Source: Thalassotalea nanhaiensis (GTDB taxonomy: Bacteria > Pseudomonadota > Gammaproteobacteria > Enterobacterales > Alteromonadaceae). From it: a stretch of 64,000 nt of DNA. Below the pieces are notes generated by a model that was not told the DNA's origin, made no database searches, and saw only the letters and a list, made by a program, of their open reading frames with translations. Below are positions 29,418 through 39,055 of this stretch, piece after piece (within the stretch, counting starts at the first letter, position 1; every line of letters begins with the position of its first letter). The position numbers were made by a program, and so were the translations under genes. The stretch is from contig NZ_CP134146.1 in the NCBI RefSeq assembly GCF_031583575.1, positions 3,162,001-3,226,000 on the forward strand, written 5' to 3'.

Positions 29418-29738
29418 TCAACTACCAAGCAACACATAGGTAATTACATATAAATCTCGCACATTTGGATAAATTTCGTCGATCACAGCTTTTAACTCTT
29501 CGAGACTCATATTTTCTTGATTAGCGTGAAATTCAGATAGCTCATCATAACGAATAGGCTGCACATCTTTGATAAGTATCTGGCAAAACCATCGCCTTGT
29601 TTCATAAGTTGAAACTTGAACAATTGTATTTGGTAAAAAGTTCTTTTCTGTTTTATCGCGAATTGTTATGGTTTTTGCACCAGATAAGATATCAACTTCA
29701 AAGCGCTCGAAGAACAATATATCGGCTAAGTACATCAT
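29418..29738 (-). CDS. yqfB: ASCH-domain N4-acetylcytidine amidohydrolase (YqfB family)
   Basis: The 106-residue protein aligns along its whole length with E. coli YqfB (103 residues): ITFF-like ILFFERFEVDILSGAKTITIRD, then HANQENMSLEELKAVIDEIYP. YqfB hydrolyses N4-acetylcytidine to cytidine and acetate (family knowledge); the Lys and Thr of GAKTIT belong to the active site. AGGAAA precedes tandem ATG codons at 29738 and 29735. The aspartate racemase-like gene is 37 bp upstream on the same strand. Confidence 0.88.
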   Translation of the reverse strand: MMYLADILFFERFEVDILSGAKTITIRDKTEKNFLPNTIVQVSTYETRRWFCQILIKDVQPIRYDELSEFHANQENMSLEELKAVIDEIYPNVRDLYVITYVLLGS

Positions 29739-29775
29739 TATTTCCTAAACGTTTTTGTGCTATTAAACAGGGTGT

Positions 29776-30465
29776 TTATATTGCAAACTCAACGGCTTTT
29801 TGGGCATGGATGGCCGTGGTATCAAGCAATGTTACTTCAGTATCTGTTTGCTTTACTAACATGCCTATTTCGGTACAACCAAGAATTACCGCTTCAGCCC
29901 CTTGGTTTGCTAATGATTGGATAATCTTCAAATAATGCTCCTTAGAAGCAGGAAGTACTTTTCCTAAGACAAGTTCTTTATAAATCACATTGTGAATAAT
30001 CGCTCGTTCATCTGCATTAGGGGTAATTACGGTCAAACCAAATTGCTCGCTTAATCTGCCTTTATAAAAGTCTTGCTCCATTGTAAATGCTGTTCCAATT
30101 AGCCCTACCGTTTTAATGTTTTGCTGAACAAGCACCTCAGCTGTAGCATCGGCGATATGTAAAAGAGGTATGTTTATGGCAGCTTCAACTTGCGCTGCAA
30201 CTTTATGCATTGTGTTTGTACAAATAAGTAAAACATCAGCCCCCGCAGATTCAACATTGGTCGCAGCTTTGATAAGTATTTCTGCTGTGCCTTGCCAATC
30301 ACCGCGATGCTGTAACTTCTCAATGGGTGCAAAGTCAACACTGTACATTGCTATTTTGGCAGAGTGTAGTCCACCAAGTGCTTCTTTCACACCTTCATTT
30401 ATCATTCGGTAATAGCCCGCAGAACTTTCCCAGCTCATACCGCCAAGCAGACCAATTGTTTTCAT
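29776..30465 (-). CDS. aspartate/glutamate racemase family protein
   Basis: The 229-residue protein begins MKTIGLLGGMSWESSAGYY and has the two catalytic cysteines of the family, Cys82 in ICTNTMH and Cys197 in GCTEIG, as in YgeA-like broad-specificity amino-acid racemases. These interconvert L- and D-amino acids without a cofactor. Substrate cannot be read from the sequence. It is probably co-transcribed with yqfB. Confidence 0.88.
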   Translation of the reverse strand: MKTIGLLGGMSWESSAGYYRMINEGVKEALGGLHSAKIAMYSVDFAPIEKLQHRGDWQGTAEILIKAATNVESAGADVLLICTNTMHKVAAQVEAAINIPLLHIADATAEVLVQQNIKTVGLIGTAFTMEQDFYKGRLSEQFGLTVITPNADERAIIHNVIYKELVLGKVLPASKEHYLKIIQSLANQGAEAVILGCTEIGMLVKQTDTEVTLLDTTAIHAQKAVEFAI

Positions 30466-30570
30466 ATTACCTCGATAAGATTTTTGTAAATTAACACGGT
30501 TAAATTACAAACAGGATTTAAGGTTGTTTGATAATACTTTAAAATAAAGTGAAAGATTAACCCCACAAAT

Positions 30571-31077
30571 TTACTTTAATGCAGCCCACTCGTCTGCACT
30601 TGCTTTCGACTTTTGAAACTCCATCATCATTAACCACTTGCCCGATTTTTTCACAAACAACGCATCAAGATGTGCAATAAACACATCTTCTTTGCCATTA
30701 GAATCTATGGTTGCATAACGGAACATTCCAGATTCGTGAGCGGTTGTTTCATCATGAAATCGTTTTGATAGTTTGAATTCCAATGACACAGTCACTTTTC
30801 CAGCTTTGGTATCTTCAAACCCTTGTTTCCAACGTTTCATTGCGGTTGCAATTGGGTAGCTTGTATTTGAAAACCCACTGACCAATACGGCATCTTCATG
30901 ATACGCTGCTTGATAAGCAATAAAGTCACCACTCATAACCGCACGCTCCATTTCTGCCCACGCAGCATCTAACTCAGCCAGCGTTTTTTCATTGGCAAAA
31001 ACAGGAAAGGTTAAGCAACAAAAAAGAAGTGAACCAATGATACGTTTGACTGAGTTTAACGCTTTAAATTTATTCAT
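30571..31077 (-). CDS. secreted DUF4440 / SnoaL-like (NTF2-fold) protein
   Basis: The 168-residue precursor has a signal peptide ending PVFA (about residue 28) and then an NTF2-like domain: LAELDAAWAEMERAVMSGDFIAYQAAYHEDAVLVSG, followed by the strands HLDALFVKKSGKWLMMMEFQ. Related domains serve as enzymes, binding proteins or stability factors, so no activity is assigned. Its ATG lies inside the end of ytjB (8-bp overlap), so translation is coupled. Confidence 0.75.
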   Translation of the reverse strand: MNKFKALNSVKRIIGSLLFCCLTFPVFANEKTLAELDAAWAEMERAVMSGDFIAYQAAYHEDAVLVSGFSNTSYPIATAMKRWKQGFEDTKAGKVTVSLEFKLSKRFHDETTAHESGMFRYATIDSNGKEDVFIAHLDALFVKKSGKWLMMMEFQKSKASADEWAALK

Positions 31078-31705
31078 TTGTTGCTGCTGCCTTGGTTGCT
31101 TTTGGTTTGCTTACTCGTAAACCTTGACGCGAAAAGCGATTAAAGCCTCGAGTTAATAAAAAGCCGGCAAAGACAGCAATAATCAGCATGATCCTAAACA
31201 GTTCAAATTGAGAATATATTTGTACCTGCATGGTATCAATCACCTGATCTTTAACCAGGTTTAAACGAATATAACCAATAAGTTTATCGGTGCGAATCTC
31301 TTTAATGAAGGGGACATATAAGTCGCTATTATCAATACTGCCCTGCTCAATACCAACCAAGGTACTAACTGAAGTACTGCGCTCAGATTCAGCGATAGTT
31401 TGACCTTGCGCATCATAAAGCCTTGCCTCGGTTACTAAATCAGAATCACTCAGCGATTGCACAAATGCTTGCAGTTGCTTTTTGTTTTTATTAACCAGTA
31501 GCACTTTACTGGTATTTACCGATTGCTCAAGGTACTGTTTTGCCACTGTATTGAAATGATTTTCAAGTAACTTTTCAGAATCATCCATCCCCATTATCGA
31601 CAAATTTAAAATCATCAATAAAAGTATGATTGCTACGCCAATTTGCAGCAGTTTGTTATAAATAGATGTTACTTTTGGATATATTATTTCGTTTAGGTCT
31701 GTCAT
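31070..31705 (-). CDS. ytjB: AhpA/YtjB-family inner-membrane protein
   Basis: The 211-residue protein has one membrane helix near residues 18-38, a periplasmic domain of about 130 residues (LVTEARLYDAQGQTIAES; LIGYIRLNLVKDQVID) and a second helix near 170-188, followed by a basic tail. This is the layout of the Smp/YtjB (AhpA) family, and as in E. coli the gene is divergent from serB. Function is poorly known. The DUF4440 gene overlaps its 3' end. Confidence 0.82.
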   Translation of the reverse strand: MTDLNEIIYPKVTSIYNKLLQIGVAIILLLMILNLSIMGMDDSEKLLENHFNTVAKQYLEQSVNTSKVLLVNKNKKQLQAFVQSLSDSDLVTEARLYDAQGQTIAESERSTSVSTLVGIEQGSIDNSDLYVPFIKEIRTDKLIGYIRLNLVKDQVIDTMQVQIYSQFELFRIMLIIAVFAGFLLTRGFNRFSRQGLRVSKPKATKAAATNE

Positions 31706-31814
31706 CTTTAAAAAAGGTCTAAGAAATAGTAGAAATCTATATACACTATAGTGGGTTATTTGCGATTATAGAATCACTTTTTTTCTATTACCAAAACACT
31801 CAAGTAGTAACACC

Positions 31815-32825
31815 ATGACTTTGCCAACCTCTATTGAATTAACAACTTGCACACTTTCTCAGCCATTATCAGAAATAATATCTGATTTACCCGTACAACT
31901 TCCGATTCAACTTGACCTGCAAAGCTCGCAATTGTTGGCCAGCAGCTGCGATCGATTAGATGATAATGCAATCGAGTTAGTGGTTTTTAACGATCTTGCC
32001 ATTGAGCACTTCATAAAGCTGCTTGCCTTGACTAAACAATCAACTTGCACATTAACGGCAATTAATGAACGTGCGGGCAAAACCAGTTACCGCTTTAATT
32101 TACAGGAAAATTGTTTATCTGCTAAAGCTGCAGTTAACGAATACGCATTAGCAAATAATTTTGAAGTGGCATTATTTAGTGAAGCTCCAAGCTTAGCTGA
32201 ACCCGGTTTATTGGTTATGGATATGGACTCAACCACCATTAAAATTGAGTGTATCGATGAAATTGCCAAACTTGCAGGTGTTGGTGAACATGTGAGTGCA
32301 GTAACAGAGCGCGCCATGTTGGGTGAATTAGACTTTGCCGAAAGTCTACGCGAACGTGTTGGAACCCTGGCAGGGGCACCGGAAAGCATTTTAGCTGAAG
32401 TTGGCGAAAATTTACCATTAATGCATGGCTTAGAAGTGTTAATAAAAGCGCTACATCAACGCAATTGGAAAATAGCAGTTGCTTCTGGTGGGTTTACTTA
32501 TTTTACTGAAATATTAAAAGCACAATTAGACCTTGATGCTACGCAAGCCAATGTATTAGAAATTGTTGATGGCAAACTTACCGGTAAGGTATTAGGGGAT
32601 ATTACCGACGCGCAAGTGAAAGCAGATACGCTTATTCGCTTAGCTGCAGAGTACAACATTGACACCAAGCAAACCGTCGCCATGGGCGATGGTGCAAATG
32701 ACTTGGTAATGATGAGCGCAGCAAATTTAGGTGTCGCATTTGAAGCAAAGCCAGTGGTTTTACAACAAGCTAAAACCAGTATTAACTTCTCCGGACTCGA
32801 TTGTTTATTACACTGGTTAAAATAA
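31815..32825 (+). CDS. serB: phosphoserine phosphatase SerB
   Basis: SerB removes phosphate from phosphoserine in the last step of serine synthesis. The HAD motif I is MDMDSTT (nucleophile Asp136, acid Asp138), motif II ASGGFTYF and motif III GDGANDLVMM. The 336-residue protein has a long N-terminal extension of about 125 residues, as in the enterobacterial SerB (322). radA follows 120 bp downstream, as in E. coli. Confidence 0.95.
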   Translation: MTLPTSIELTTCTLSQPLSEIISDLPVQLPIQLDLQSSQLLASSCDRLDDNAIELVVFNDLAIEHFIKLLALTKQSTCTLTAINERAGKTSYRFNLQENCLSAKAAVNEYALANNFEVALFSEAPSLAEPGLLVMDMDSTTIKIECIDEIAKLAGVGEHVSAVTERAMLGELDFAESLRERVGTLAGAPESILAEVGENLPLMHGLEVLIKALHQRNWKIAVASGGFTYFTEILKAQLDLDATQANVLEIVDGKLTGKVLGDITDAQVKADTLIRLAAEYNIDTKQTVAMGDGANDLVMMSAANLGVAFEAKPVVLQQAKTSINFSGLDCLLHWLK

Positions 32826-32863
32826 TAACCGGTGTTATAGGTTACTTCCTCACAAAATTAAAT

Positions 32864-32889
32864 TTCTGGCAAGGTTCTACTTGCCAGAA
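32864..32889 (+). other. hairpin between serB and radA
   Basis: TTCTGGCAAG-GTTCTA-CTTGCCAGAA forms a perfect 10-bp stem 38 bp after the serB stop. It lacks a T run, so it may be a factor-independent barrier or processing site rather than a classic terminator. Confidence 0.5.
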
Positions 32890-32945
32890 TTAATGCTTAC
32901 CAATATACTGTATATTCATACATACTTATTACAATATAAATAAAG

Positions 32946-34337
32946 ATGGCGACAACTAAAACTAAAACAGCATTTGTTTGTAACGACTGTGGTGCCGACT
33001 TTCATCGTTGGATGGGGCAATGTTCAGAGTGTAAAGCTTGGAACACATTGGCTGAAATTAAAATATCTAACGCTAAAACCAAAACCAGTACTAACCGAAC
33101 CTCTATATCAGGATATGCTGGTGTTAGTGGCGGCGGCTCAAAAAAGATTAATGAAGTAAAAGCCACTGAAGCCGAAAAACAACTTACCGGTATTGGTGAA
33201 CTGGACAGGGTATTATGCGGCGGTGTAACAACCGGATCAGTAAATATAATATCTGGTGATCCTGGTGCAGGTAAAACCACCCTCTTATCAGATTTAGTTG
33301 CTCGAATGTCGCAAACAACAGCATCTTTGTACTGTACAGCTGAAGAATCACTGTCTCAATTTAAAAATAGAGTGCACCGTTTAAAGCTGGAATATAACGA
33401 AGATAACCTTTATTTATTATCGGAAACCAGCGTTGAAGCAATTATTGAAGAGCTGGAAGTAAAGCAAATAAAATTTGCTGTTATTGATTCAATTCAAGCC
33501 GTTGTTACCGACAACGCTAATGGTAGCCCAGGTTCACCATCTCAGGTTAAAAGTGCCGCTCAAGCATTAACCCAATATTGTAAGCAAAATAATGTGACCA
33601 TGTTCATTATTGCTCATGTGAACAAAAATAATGAAATTGCCGGCCCACAGACTCTGGTTCATATTGTTGATGCACTATTACACATTGACACCAACGATGG
33701 TCAAATACGTACCTTAAGAGCCAATAAAAATCGCTTTGGTGATATTGATACCGTTGGTATATTTAAAATGTGTGAACGTGGCATGCTCAGTGTAGACAAC
33801 CCTAGCGAGATATTTTTATCCGGATCAAGTACAGAGTCGCCCGGTTCATCAATCACCTGCATTCGCAAAGGTAACCGTAATCTACTGTTAGAAATACAGT
33901 GTTTAACCACTGAAACAGAAGCAGAATTCCCACAAAGGGTATGTGTTGGGTTAAACATGAACCGAATTAAAATGCTAACAGGCATTTTAAGAAAGCATAC
34001 CAAAACAAAAATTTTCCATGATACGTTTTTTAATATTGTTGGAGGCCTAAAGATAGACGAATCGGAAACCTGTATAGACTTGGCCCTGGTAACAGCACTA
34101 TTAAGTAGTTTGAACGATTTTGTCGTGCCAAGGACTACATGCATTATGGGAGAGTTGAGTTTAAATGGTGATGTTCGCCCCATAGACAGTGGTGTTCCTC
34201 GTGTTAAAGAAGCTGCGCAGCATGGGTTTAATGAGATATTTATTCCTTATCGTAATTACCATAAATCAATGGAAGGTCTGGGAGCAAAAGTAACCCCTGT
34301 TAAAACCATCCACGAATTAATTGAGTTAATAAAGTGA
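32946..34337 (+). CDS. radA: DNA repair protein RadA
   Basis: RadA is a RecA-like branch-migration ATPase. The 463-residue protein has the N-terminal C4 zinc finger (Cys12, Cys15, Cys26, Cys29), the Walker A loop GDPGAGKTT (104-112), the RadA-specific KNRFG motif near residue 258 and the C-terminal Lon-like domain (GGLKIDESETCIDLALVTALLSS). Length matches E. coli (460). A weak LexA-like site lies 23 bp before the ATG. Confidence 0.96.
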   Translation: MATTKTKTAFVCNDCGADFHRWMGQCSECKAWNTLAEIKISNAKTKTSTNRTSISGYAGVSGGGSKKINEVKATEAEKQLTGIGELDRVLCGGVTTGSVNIISGDPGAGKTTLLSDLVARMSQTTASLYCTAEESLSQFKNRVHRLKLEYNEDNLYLLSETSVEAIIEELEVKQIKFAVIDSIQAVVTDNANGSPGSPSQVKSAAQALTQYCKQNNVTMFIIAHVNKNNEIAGPQTLVHIVDALLHIDTNDGQIRTLRANKNRFGDIDTVGIFKMCERGMLSVDNPSEIFLSGSSTESPGSSITCIRKGNRNLLLEIQCLTTETEAEFPQRVCVGLNMNRIKMLTGILRKHTKTKIFHDTFFNIVGGLKIDESETCIDLALVTALLSSLNDFVVPRTTCIMGELSLNGDVRPIDSGVPRVKEAAQHGFNEIFIPYRNYHKSMEGLGAKVTPVKTIHELIELIK

Positions 34338-34461
34338 ATAAAAATATAACCTTACAAATTAACTGCTGATTTATTGAATAAATATAGAATATAACTTCGA
34401 CACAGCAGGGCTATACCGTTACACTATTCGGCAATTTTTTATCGTTACGCCCTTAGTGAAC

Positions 34462-36732
34462 ATGTTTATATTTTCTTCCTTAAAAAACTCTTTATTTATA
34501 GTTTGTGCGACTGTATTAGCCTTTACAGCCTCAGCCCAGGTACCATTTAACATTGATTCTGAAAATTCGCTTACCATTGAGCGAATTTATTCTGCGCCAT
34601 CATTAAATGGTCCTACATCAAAACAGTTAAAGTATTCTCCTGACGGTACTACCGTTACTTATTTGAAAGCGAAAGAAACAGATAACAATCGTTTCGATCT
34701 TTGGCAATATAATATTGCCAATGCGCAACATGAGTTATTAGTTGATTCCGACAGCATTTTTTCAGGAAAAGAAGAATTAAGCGATGAAGAAAAAGCTCGC
34801 CGTGAACGACAAAGAGTGTATGGCAGCGGCATAATTGAATACGTATTATCAAATGACGGCAAGAAAATATTATTTCCAATTAATGGCGATCTTTATTTAT
34901 TCACCTTAGAAACTAAAAAGTCTCGTCGTTTAACACTCGATCAAGCCTATGAAACGGATATTAAATTCTCCCCTAAAGATCGTTACGTTTCGTTCATTAA
35001 AGAGCAAAACATTTATATCATTGATTTAAACAATAACACCCAAACTCAGCTTACTGATGATGGTGCAGGTACTATTAAAAATGGTATGGCTGAATTTGTT
35101 GCTCAGGAAGAAATGGATAGGATGACCGGTTATTGGTGGTCTCCTAATGAAAAGCACATCGCTTTTTTGCGTATTGATGAAAAAAATGTAGAAACTGCGA
35201 TCCGCAATGAAATTTACGCTGAAGAAGTGAAACTTTTTGAACAACGCTACCCTGCTACAGGTACTAACAATGTTGAAGTGTCTTTACGCAGTATAAAGCT
35301 AAATACAGAAAAAGTGACGACTTATAATTTAGGTAGTGATAAAGATATTTATATTGCTCGTGTAGACTGGTTACCTGATTCTAAAACGATAAGTTATCAA
35401 TGGCAAAATCGATCTCAGCAAACCTTGAAATTAAACTTTCAAAGACTTAATGCTCGTCGACCTCGTACTGTAATTGAAGAAACATCAAACCATTGGATTA
35501 ATTTAAATAACGATTTACGTTTTTTGAAAGACTCTAAGCAATTTATTTGGGCGTCTGAAAGAGATGGTTTTAAGCATTTGTATTTATACAATTATGACGG
35601 CGAATTAATCAGTCAATTAACGAAAGGTGACTGGGTGGTTGATAGATTAATAACCGTTGATGAAAAGCAAAACTGGTTATACTTTACTGGCCGTGCTGAT
35701 ACACCAATTGAAAAGCATTTGTATAAAGTGACATTAGACGGTAAATCGCCAGAGCACGTTACACGAATATCAAAAAGAAGTGGTTTTCACAAAATAGCGT
35801 TTGCCAATGACAAACAAAGCTACTTAGATAATTTTTCAAATCGAACTACCCCGCCGCAGTTAAGCTTGCATAAAGCCAATGGTAATCGCTTAACCTATTT
35901 AATTGAGAATACCATTGATGAAAACCACCCTGTCTTTCCATATCAGGATACCTTAGTAACACCTAAGTTTGGTTCAATTAAATCAGACGACGGCAGCACT
36001 GATTTATATTATAAGCTGTATACGCCTAAATCTTTGGCACCTGGTAAGAAATATCCGGTTATTGTTAATGTTTACGGTGGTCCACATGCACAAAGAGTGA
36101 CAAATACTTGGGGCGGCGCAAATATGACTCAGTATATGGTTAACAACGGTTATGTTGTTTTCCAACTAGATAACCGAGGCTCTAATTATCGCGGTACTGA
36201 ATTTGAGTTTGCTATCTACAAACATCTTGGCAGTGTTGAATTAGATGACCAAATCTCTGGGGTAAAATATTTACACACCCTGCCTTTTGTTGACAAAGAA
36301 CGTATCGGAATATTTGGCCACAGCTATGGCGGTTACATGGCATTAATGGCTATGTTTAAAGCAGGTGATTATTTCACTGCTGGCGTTAGTGGAGCACCGG
36401 TTACCGACTGGATGTTATACGATACTCATTACACTGAACGCTATTTAGGTCATCCTGAAACAAACAAAGACGGTTATGAAGCCAGCTCAGTATTTCCATA
36501 TGTAAAACAGTTTGATGACAAGAATAATTCATTGTTTTTATATCACGGCATGGCCGATGATAATGTGCTATTTACTAATACCACCAAGCTGATTAAAACG
36601 TTGCAAGATGAAAACAAAATATTTGAATTAATGACTTACCCTGGCAGTAAACATAGTATGCGAGGCAAAAAGGTTAAGACCCATTTGAATTATTCAATAA
36701 TGAATTTCTTTGATCGTAAGCTGAAACAATAG
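34462..36732 (+). CDS. secreted dipeptidyl-peptidase IV-like serine peptidase (S9)
   Basis: The protein (756 residues from ATG 34462; GTG 34456 is an alternative) has a signal peptide ending ASA, an eight-bladed propeller domain (about 30-480) with the double-Glu motif region MAEFVAQEEMDRMTGYWWSP, and a C-terminal alpha/beta hydrolase domain. The catalytic triad is Ser621 in GHSYGGYM, Asp699/700 in MADDN, and His731 in SKHSMRG. These are DPP IV features; such enzymes release X-Pro dipeptides in the periplasm. It is monocistronic. Confidence 0.9.
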   Translation: MFIFSSLKNSLFIVCATVLAFTASAQVPFNIDSENSLTIERIYSAPSLNGPTSKQLKYSPDGTTVTYLKAKETDNNRFDLWQYNIANAQHELLVDSDSIFSGKEELSDEEKARRERQRVYGSGIIEYVLSNDGKKILFPINGDLYLFTLETKKSRRLTLDQAYETDIKFSPKDRYVSFIKEQNIYIIDLNNNTQTQLTDDGAGTIKNGMAEFVAQEEMDRMTGYWWSPNEKHIAFLRIDEKNVETAIRNEIYAEEVKLFEQRYPATGTNNVEVSLRSIKLNTEKVTTYNLGSDKDIYIARVDWLPDSKTISYQWQNRSQQTLKLNFQRLNARRPRTVIEETSNHWINLNNDLRFLKDSKQFIWASERDGFKHLYLYNYDGELISQLTKGDWVVDRLITVDEKQNWLYFTGRADTPIEKHLYKVTLDGKSPEHVTRISKRSGFHKIAFANDKQSYLDNFSNRTTPPQLSLHKANGNRLTYLIENTIDENHPVFPYQDTLVTPKFGSIKSDDGSTDLYYKLYTPKSLAPGKKYPVIVNVYGGPHAQRVTNTWGGANMTQYMVNNGYVVFQLDNRGSNYRGTEFEFAIYKHLGSVELDDQISGVKYLHTLPFVDKERIGIFGHSYGGYMALMAMFKAGDYFTAGVSGAPVTDWMLYDTHYTERYLGHPETNKDGYEASSVFPYVKQFDDKNNSLFLYHGMADDNVLFTNTTKLIKTLQDENKIFELMTYPGSKHSMRGKKVKTHLNYSIMNFFDRKLKQ

Positions 36733-36922
36733 AAACGAGAAAAAAAACATAGAAACGAGAAACGAAGAGCTGTGAATGTTTAGCCTTTACTGAACTTTCT
36801 CCTAGCTCTTCCTTGAACTAGTTTCAGGGTCTGCAGTTAAAACAATAAATCCTGAAACGAGTTCTGAAAAGGGAAACAGTACTTATTGATTTTAGTCTCT
36901 CGTTTCTAGTAATCTCGTTTCT
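36731..36922. repeat. 192-bp foldback element with terminal inverted repeats
   Basis: AGAAACGAGA occurs at 36731 and 36751, and its reverse complement TCTCGTTTCT at 36898 and 36913, so the ends are inverted repeats present twice. Inside, GAACTAGTTTCAGG (36817 region) pairs with CCTGAAACGAGTTC (36851-36864). The element starts within the stop codon of the peptidase gene and fills the gap to the convergent MBL gene. It has no coding capacity, and could be a MITE-like element or a structured transcript end. Confidence 0.65.
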
Positions 36923-36935
36923 GGTTTTCTAAGTT

Positions 36936-37799
36936 CTATTTACTCTTTTTCAAGTCGGTAATTAAGGTCTCCAACCAACGCTCTTCAGATATAAAGTTCC
37001 AGCCCCAATCTTTATACTTATCGCCAATACCGTTAGCCATAATTTCACCACTATCAGCCCCTTCGTGTACGGCAGCATCTACTTTATTTACCGAATATTC
37101 CACCATGTCGATAAACTCCATTAATCCTTTCATGTCTGTCAGCGTACCATGACCAGGGATTATCTTTACATCAGGTGAAAAGTGATTCGCTATTTTTTTG
37201 ATATTAGCTAAATAACCTTTAACTGATCCACCTGCATTTAAGTCAATATAAGGAAAGCGTCCTTGAAAAAACAGATCGCCCATATGCAGCACATTGGCTT
37301 TTTTGAAATAAACTATAGAGTCTCCGTCTGTATGACCGTTTGGAAAATGCATGACTTGAATTTCTTCATCGCCTAAGTATATTGTCACGCCATGGTCATA
37401 GGTAACTACAGGTAAATCAACGCCTGATTTTTTGTTATCCTCTTTCACTCGTTTACGTACATTTTTATGAGCAAAAATAGGGGCTTGTTTACCAAAGTGA
37501 CCATTGCCACCTGTATGATCGCCATGATAATGCGTATTAACAATATATTTTAACGGCACGGCTTTAATCGTTTTCATTGCAGCTTCAATTTTGGCAGCTA
37601 AGGGCGCAAATTGATCATCAATGAGTACCAAGCCTTCATCAGTTGCGAATACTCCAATATTACCGCCCGAGCCAGATAACATATAAACCCCACCCGCCAC
37701 CGGTTGGGCATTGATTTTGATCTTAGAAAAATCTCGGGCAGCATGTGAAGGTAAACTCAAGCCAATAAGTAAAAGTACTAAAGCGGATATGTTTTTCAT
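36936..37799 (-). CDS. secreted MBL-fold metallo-hydrolase
   Basis: The 287-residue precursor has a signal peptide (to about residue 20, SHA) and the metallo-beta-lactamase fold: THYHGDHTGGN (His90, His92, Asp94, His95), FPNGHTDGDS with a further His, and IPGHG. The overall form resembles periplasmic MBL hydrolases annotated next to class B beta-lactamases, but a specific beta-lactamase activity cannot be claimed. It is convergent with the DPP IV-like gene. Confidence 0.85.
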   Translation of the reverse strand: MKNISALVLLLIGLSLPSHAARDFSKIKINAQPVAGGVYMLSGSGGNIGVFATDEGLVLIDDQFAPLAAKIEAAMKTIKAVPLKYIVNTHYHGDHTGGNGHFGKQAPIFAHKNVRKRVKEDNKKSGVDLPVVTYDHGVTIYLGDEEIQVMHFPNGHTDGDSIVYFKKANVLHMGDLFFQGRFPYIDLNAGGSVKGYLANIKKIANHFSPDVKIIPGHGTLTDMKGLMEFIDMVEYSVNKVDAAVHEGADSGEIMANGIGDKYKDWGWNFISEERWLETLITDLKKSK

Positions 37800-37895
37800 A
37801 ATTTTATCTTTTTAATATTGAATGACAGTATTAATATGGCCAAAAAACAGTGAAAAATCAAAATTAGTGCTATTTTATTTAATAAAAATAGTACG

Positions 37896-38954
37896 TTACA
37901 AAGGCAGGCTTAATTGGGGAGTGTATAATTTTTTGGCTTGTTCCGGGGCAAAGCCTACTGTTAACCCAATTAGGCGAATTTTTTTACCATTGCCCCTTGA
38001 GACGGCTTCCTCGAGTAAAGGTTTAAACAAGTCGATATCTAAACTGCTTTGGCTTTGCTCTACTGTTGTTTGGGTAAAATCAGCGAATTTTATTTTAATA
38101 CCTTGTTTTACAATTTCTAGATTTTCAATTTTATCCAGCCTTGTTAAAAACTTTGGCAACAATTCAGCAACAACCTTAAGACAACTGTTTACCTGCTCAA
38201 TATCTTCACTAAGGGTCGTTTCTATCGCTAATGACTTTCTAATTCTGCTGGTTTCAACTTCTCGAGCATCAATACCAAAAGCTCTCTTAAAAATAACAGG
38301 GCCAAACTTTCCCATTATTTTTTCCATAGCTGCTGCGTCTGTCACCCTCACATCAGCACAAGTAAATAAGCCATGTGCATTTAACTTTTCTAAAGTCTTT
38401 GGTCCTACCCCAGGTATTTTTTTTAAGTCCAGCATATTTACAAAATCGCTTACTTGCTCTGGGGGCACAACACATTGGCCATTGGGCTTATTTTCATCGG
38501 AGGCAATTTTGGCAATAAATTTATTAGGTGCCACGCCAGCAGATGCCGTTAAATTGAGCTCTTGATATATTTCGGCTCTAATTTTTTCGGCAATTAACGT
38601 GGCGCTGCCATTACATTCAGTGCAGTCGGTGACATCTAGATAGGCTTCATCTAAAGAAAGCGGTTCAATTTTATCAGTATAACGAGCAAATATTTCACGG
38701 ATATGGTTGGATGCCTCCTTATAGGCCGACATTCTTCCTGGCACTAGTTCAAGGTGAGGACATAACTGTAATGCTCGGCCAACAGGCATTGCTGAGCGTA
38801 CGCCGTATTCTCGAGCAAGATAATTGCACGTAGCGGTAACACTTCGAGGCCCTTTACCTGCAATAGCGATTGGGATATTTGCTAAGCCGGGATTATCGCG
38901 CATTTCAACAGCGGCAAAAAAACAATCCATGTCGATATGAATAATTTTTCGCAT
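37896..38954 (-). CDS. dinB: DNA polymerase IV (DinB)
   Basis: DinB is a Y-family translesion polymerase. The 352-residue protein (E. coli 351) has the catalytic acids Asp8 in HIDMDCFFA and Asp102-Glu103 in SLDEAYLD, the little-finger domain in the last third, and helix-hairpin-helix sequence KKIPGVGPKTLEKL. GGGAG lies 8 bases before the ATG. A perfect LexA-type box sits 25 bp upstream. The extreme C-terminus lacks an obvious clamp-binding QLxLF; it ends TPQLSLPL, where QLSLPL probably plays that part. Confidence 0.96.
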   Translation of the reverse strand: MRKIIHIDMDCFFAAVEMRDNPGLANIPIAIAGKGPRSVTATCNYLAREYGVRSAMPVGRALQLCPHLELVPGRMSAYKEASNHIREIFARYTDKIEPLSLDEAYLDVTDCTECNGSATLIAEKIRAEIYQELNLTASAGVAPNKFIAKIASDENKPNGQCVVPPEQVSDFVNMLDLKKIPGVGPKTLEKLNAHGLFTCADVRVTDAAAMEKIMGKFGPVIFKRAFGIDAREVETSRIRKSLAIETTLSEDIEQVNSCLKVVAELLPKFLTRLDKIENLEIVKQGIKIKFADFTQTTVEQSQSSLDIDLFKPLLEEAVSRGNGKKIRLIGLTVGFAPEQAKKLYTPQLSLPL

Positions 38955-38978
38955 AACTTAGCTCCCTCAACACAACCA

Positions 38979-38994
38979 CTGTATATTAATACAG
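38979..38994 (-). promoter_or_regulatory. LexA (SOS) box of dinB
   Basis: CTGTATATTAATACAG matches the CTGT-N8-ACAG SOS consensus exactly with an all-A/T centre. It lies 25 bp upstream of dinB and 62 bp upstream of the divergent MaoC-like gene. Confidence 0.88.
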
Positions 38995-39055
38995 TTTACG
39001 TAACATTGCGTATCGATGCAATTAATATTCTGTTAAACTTTAGTCCATAAATTAA

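Noticed and set aside
37822-38565. Plus-strand 247-residue open frame
   Set aside because: It is antisense to dinB, whose protein is unmistakable; composition is that of a shadow frame.
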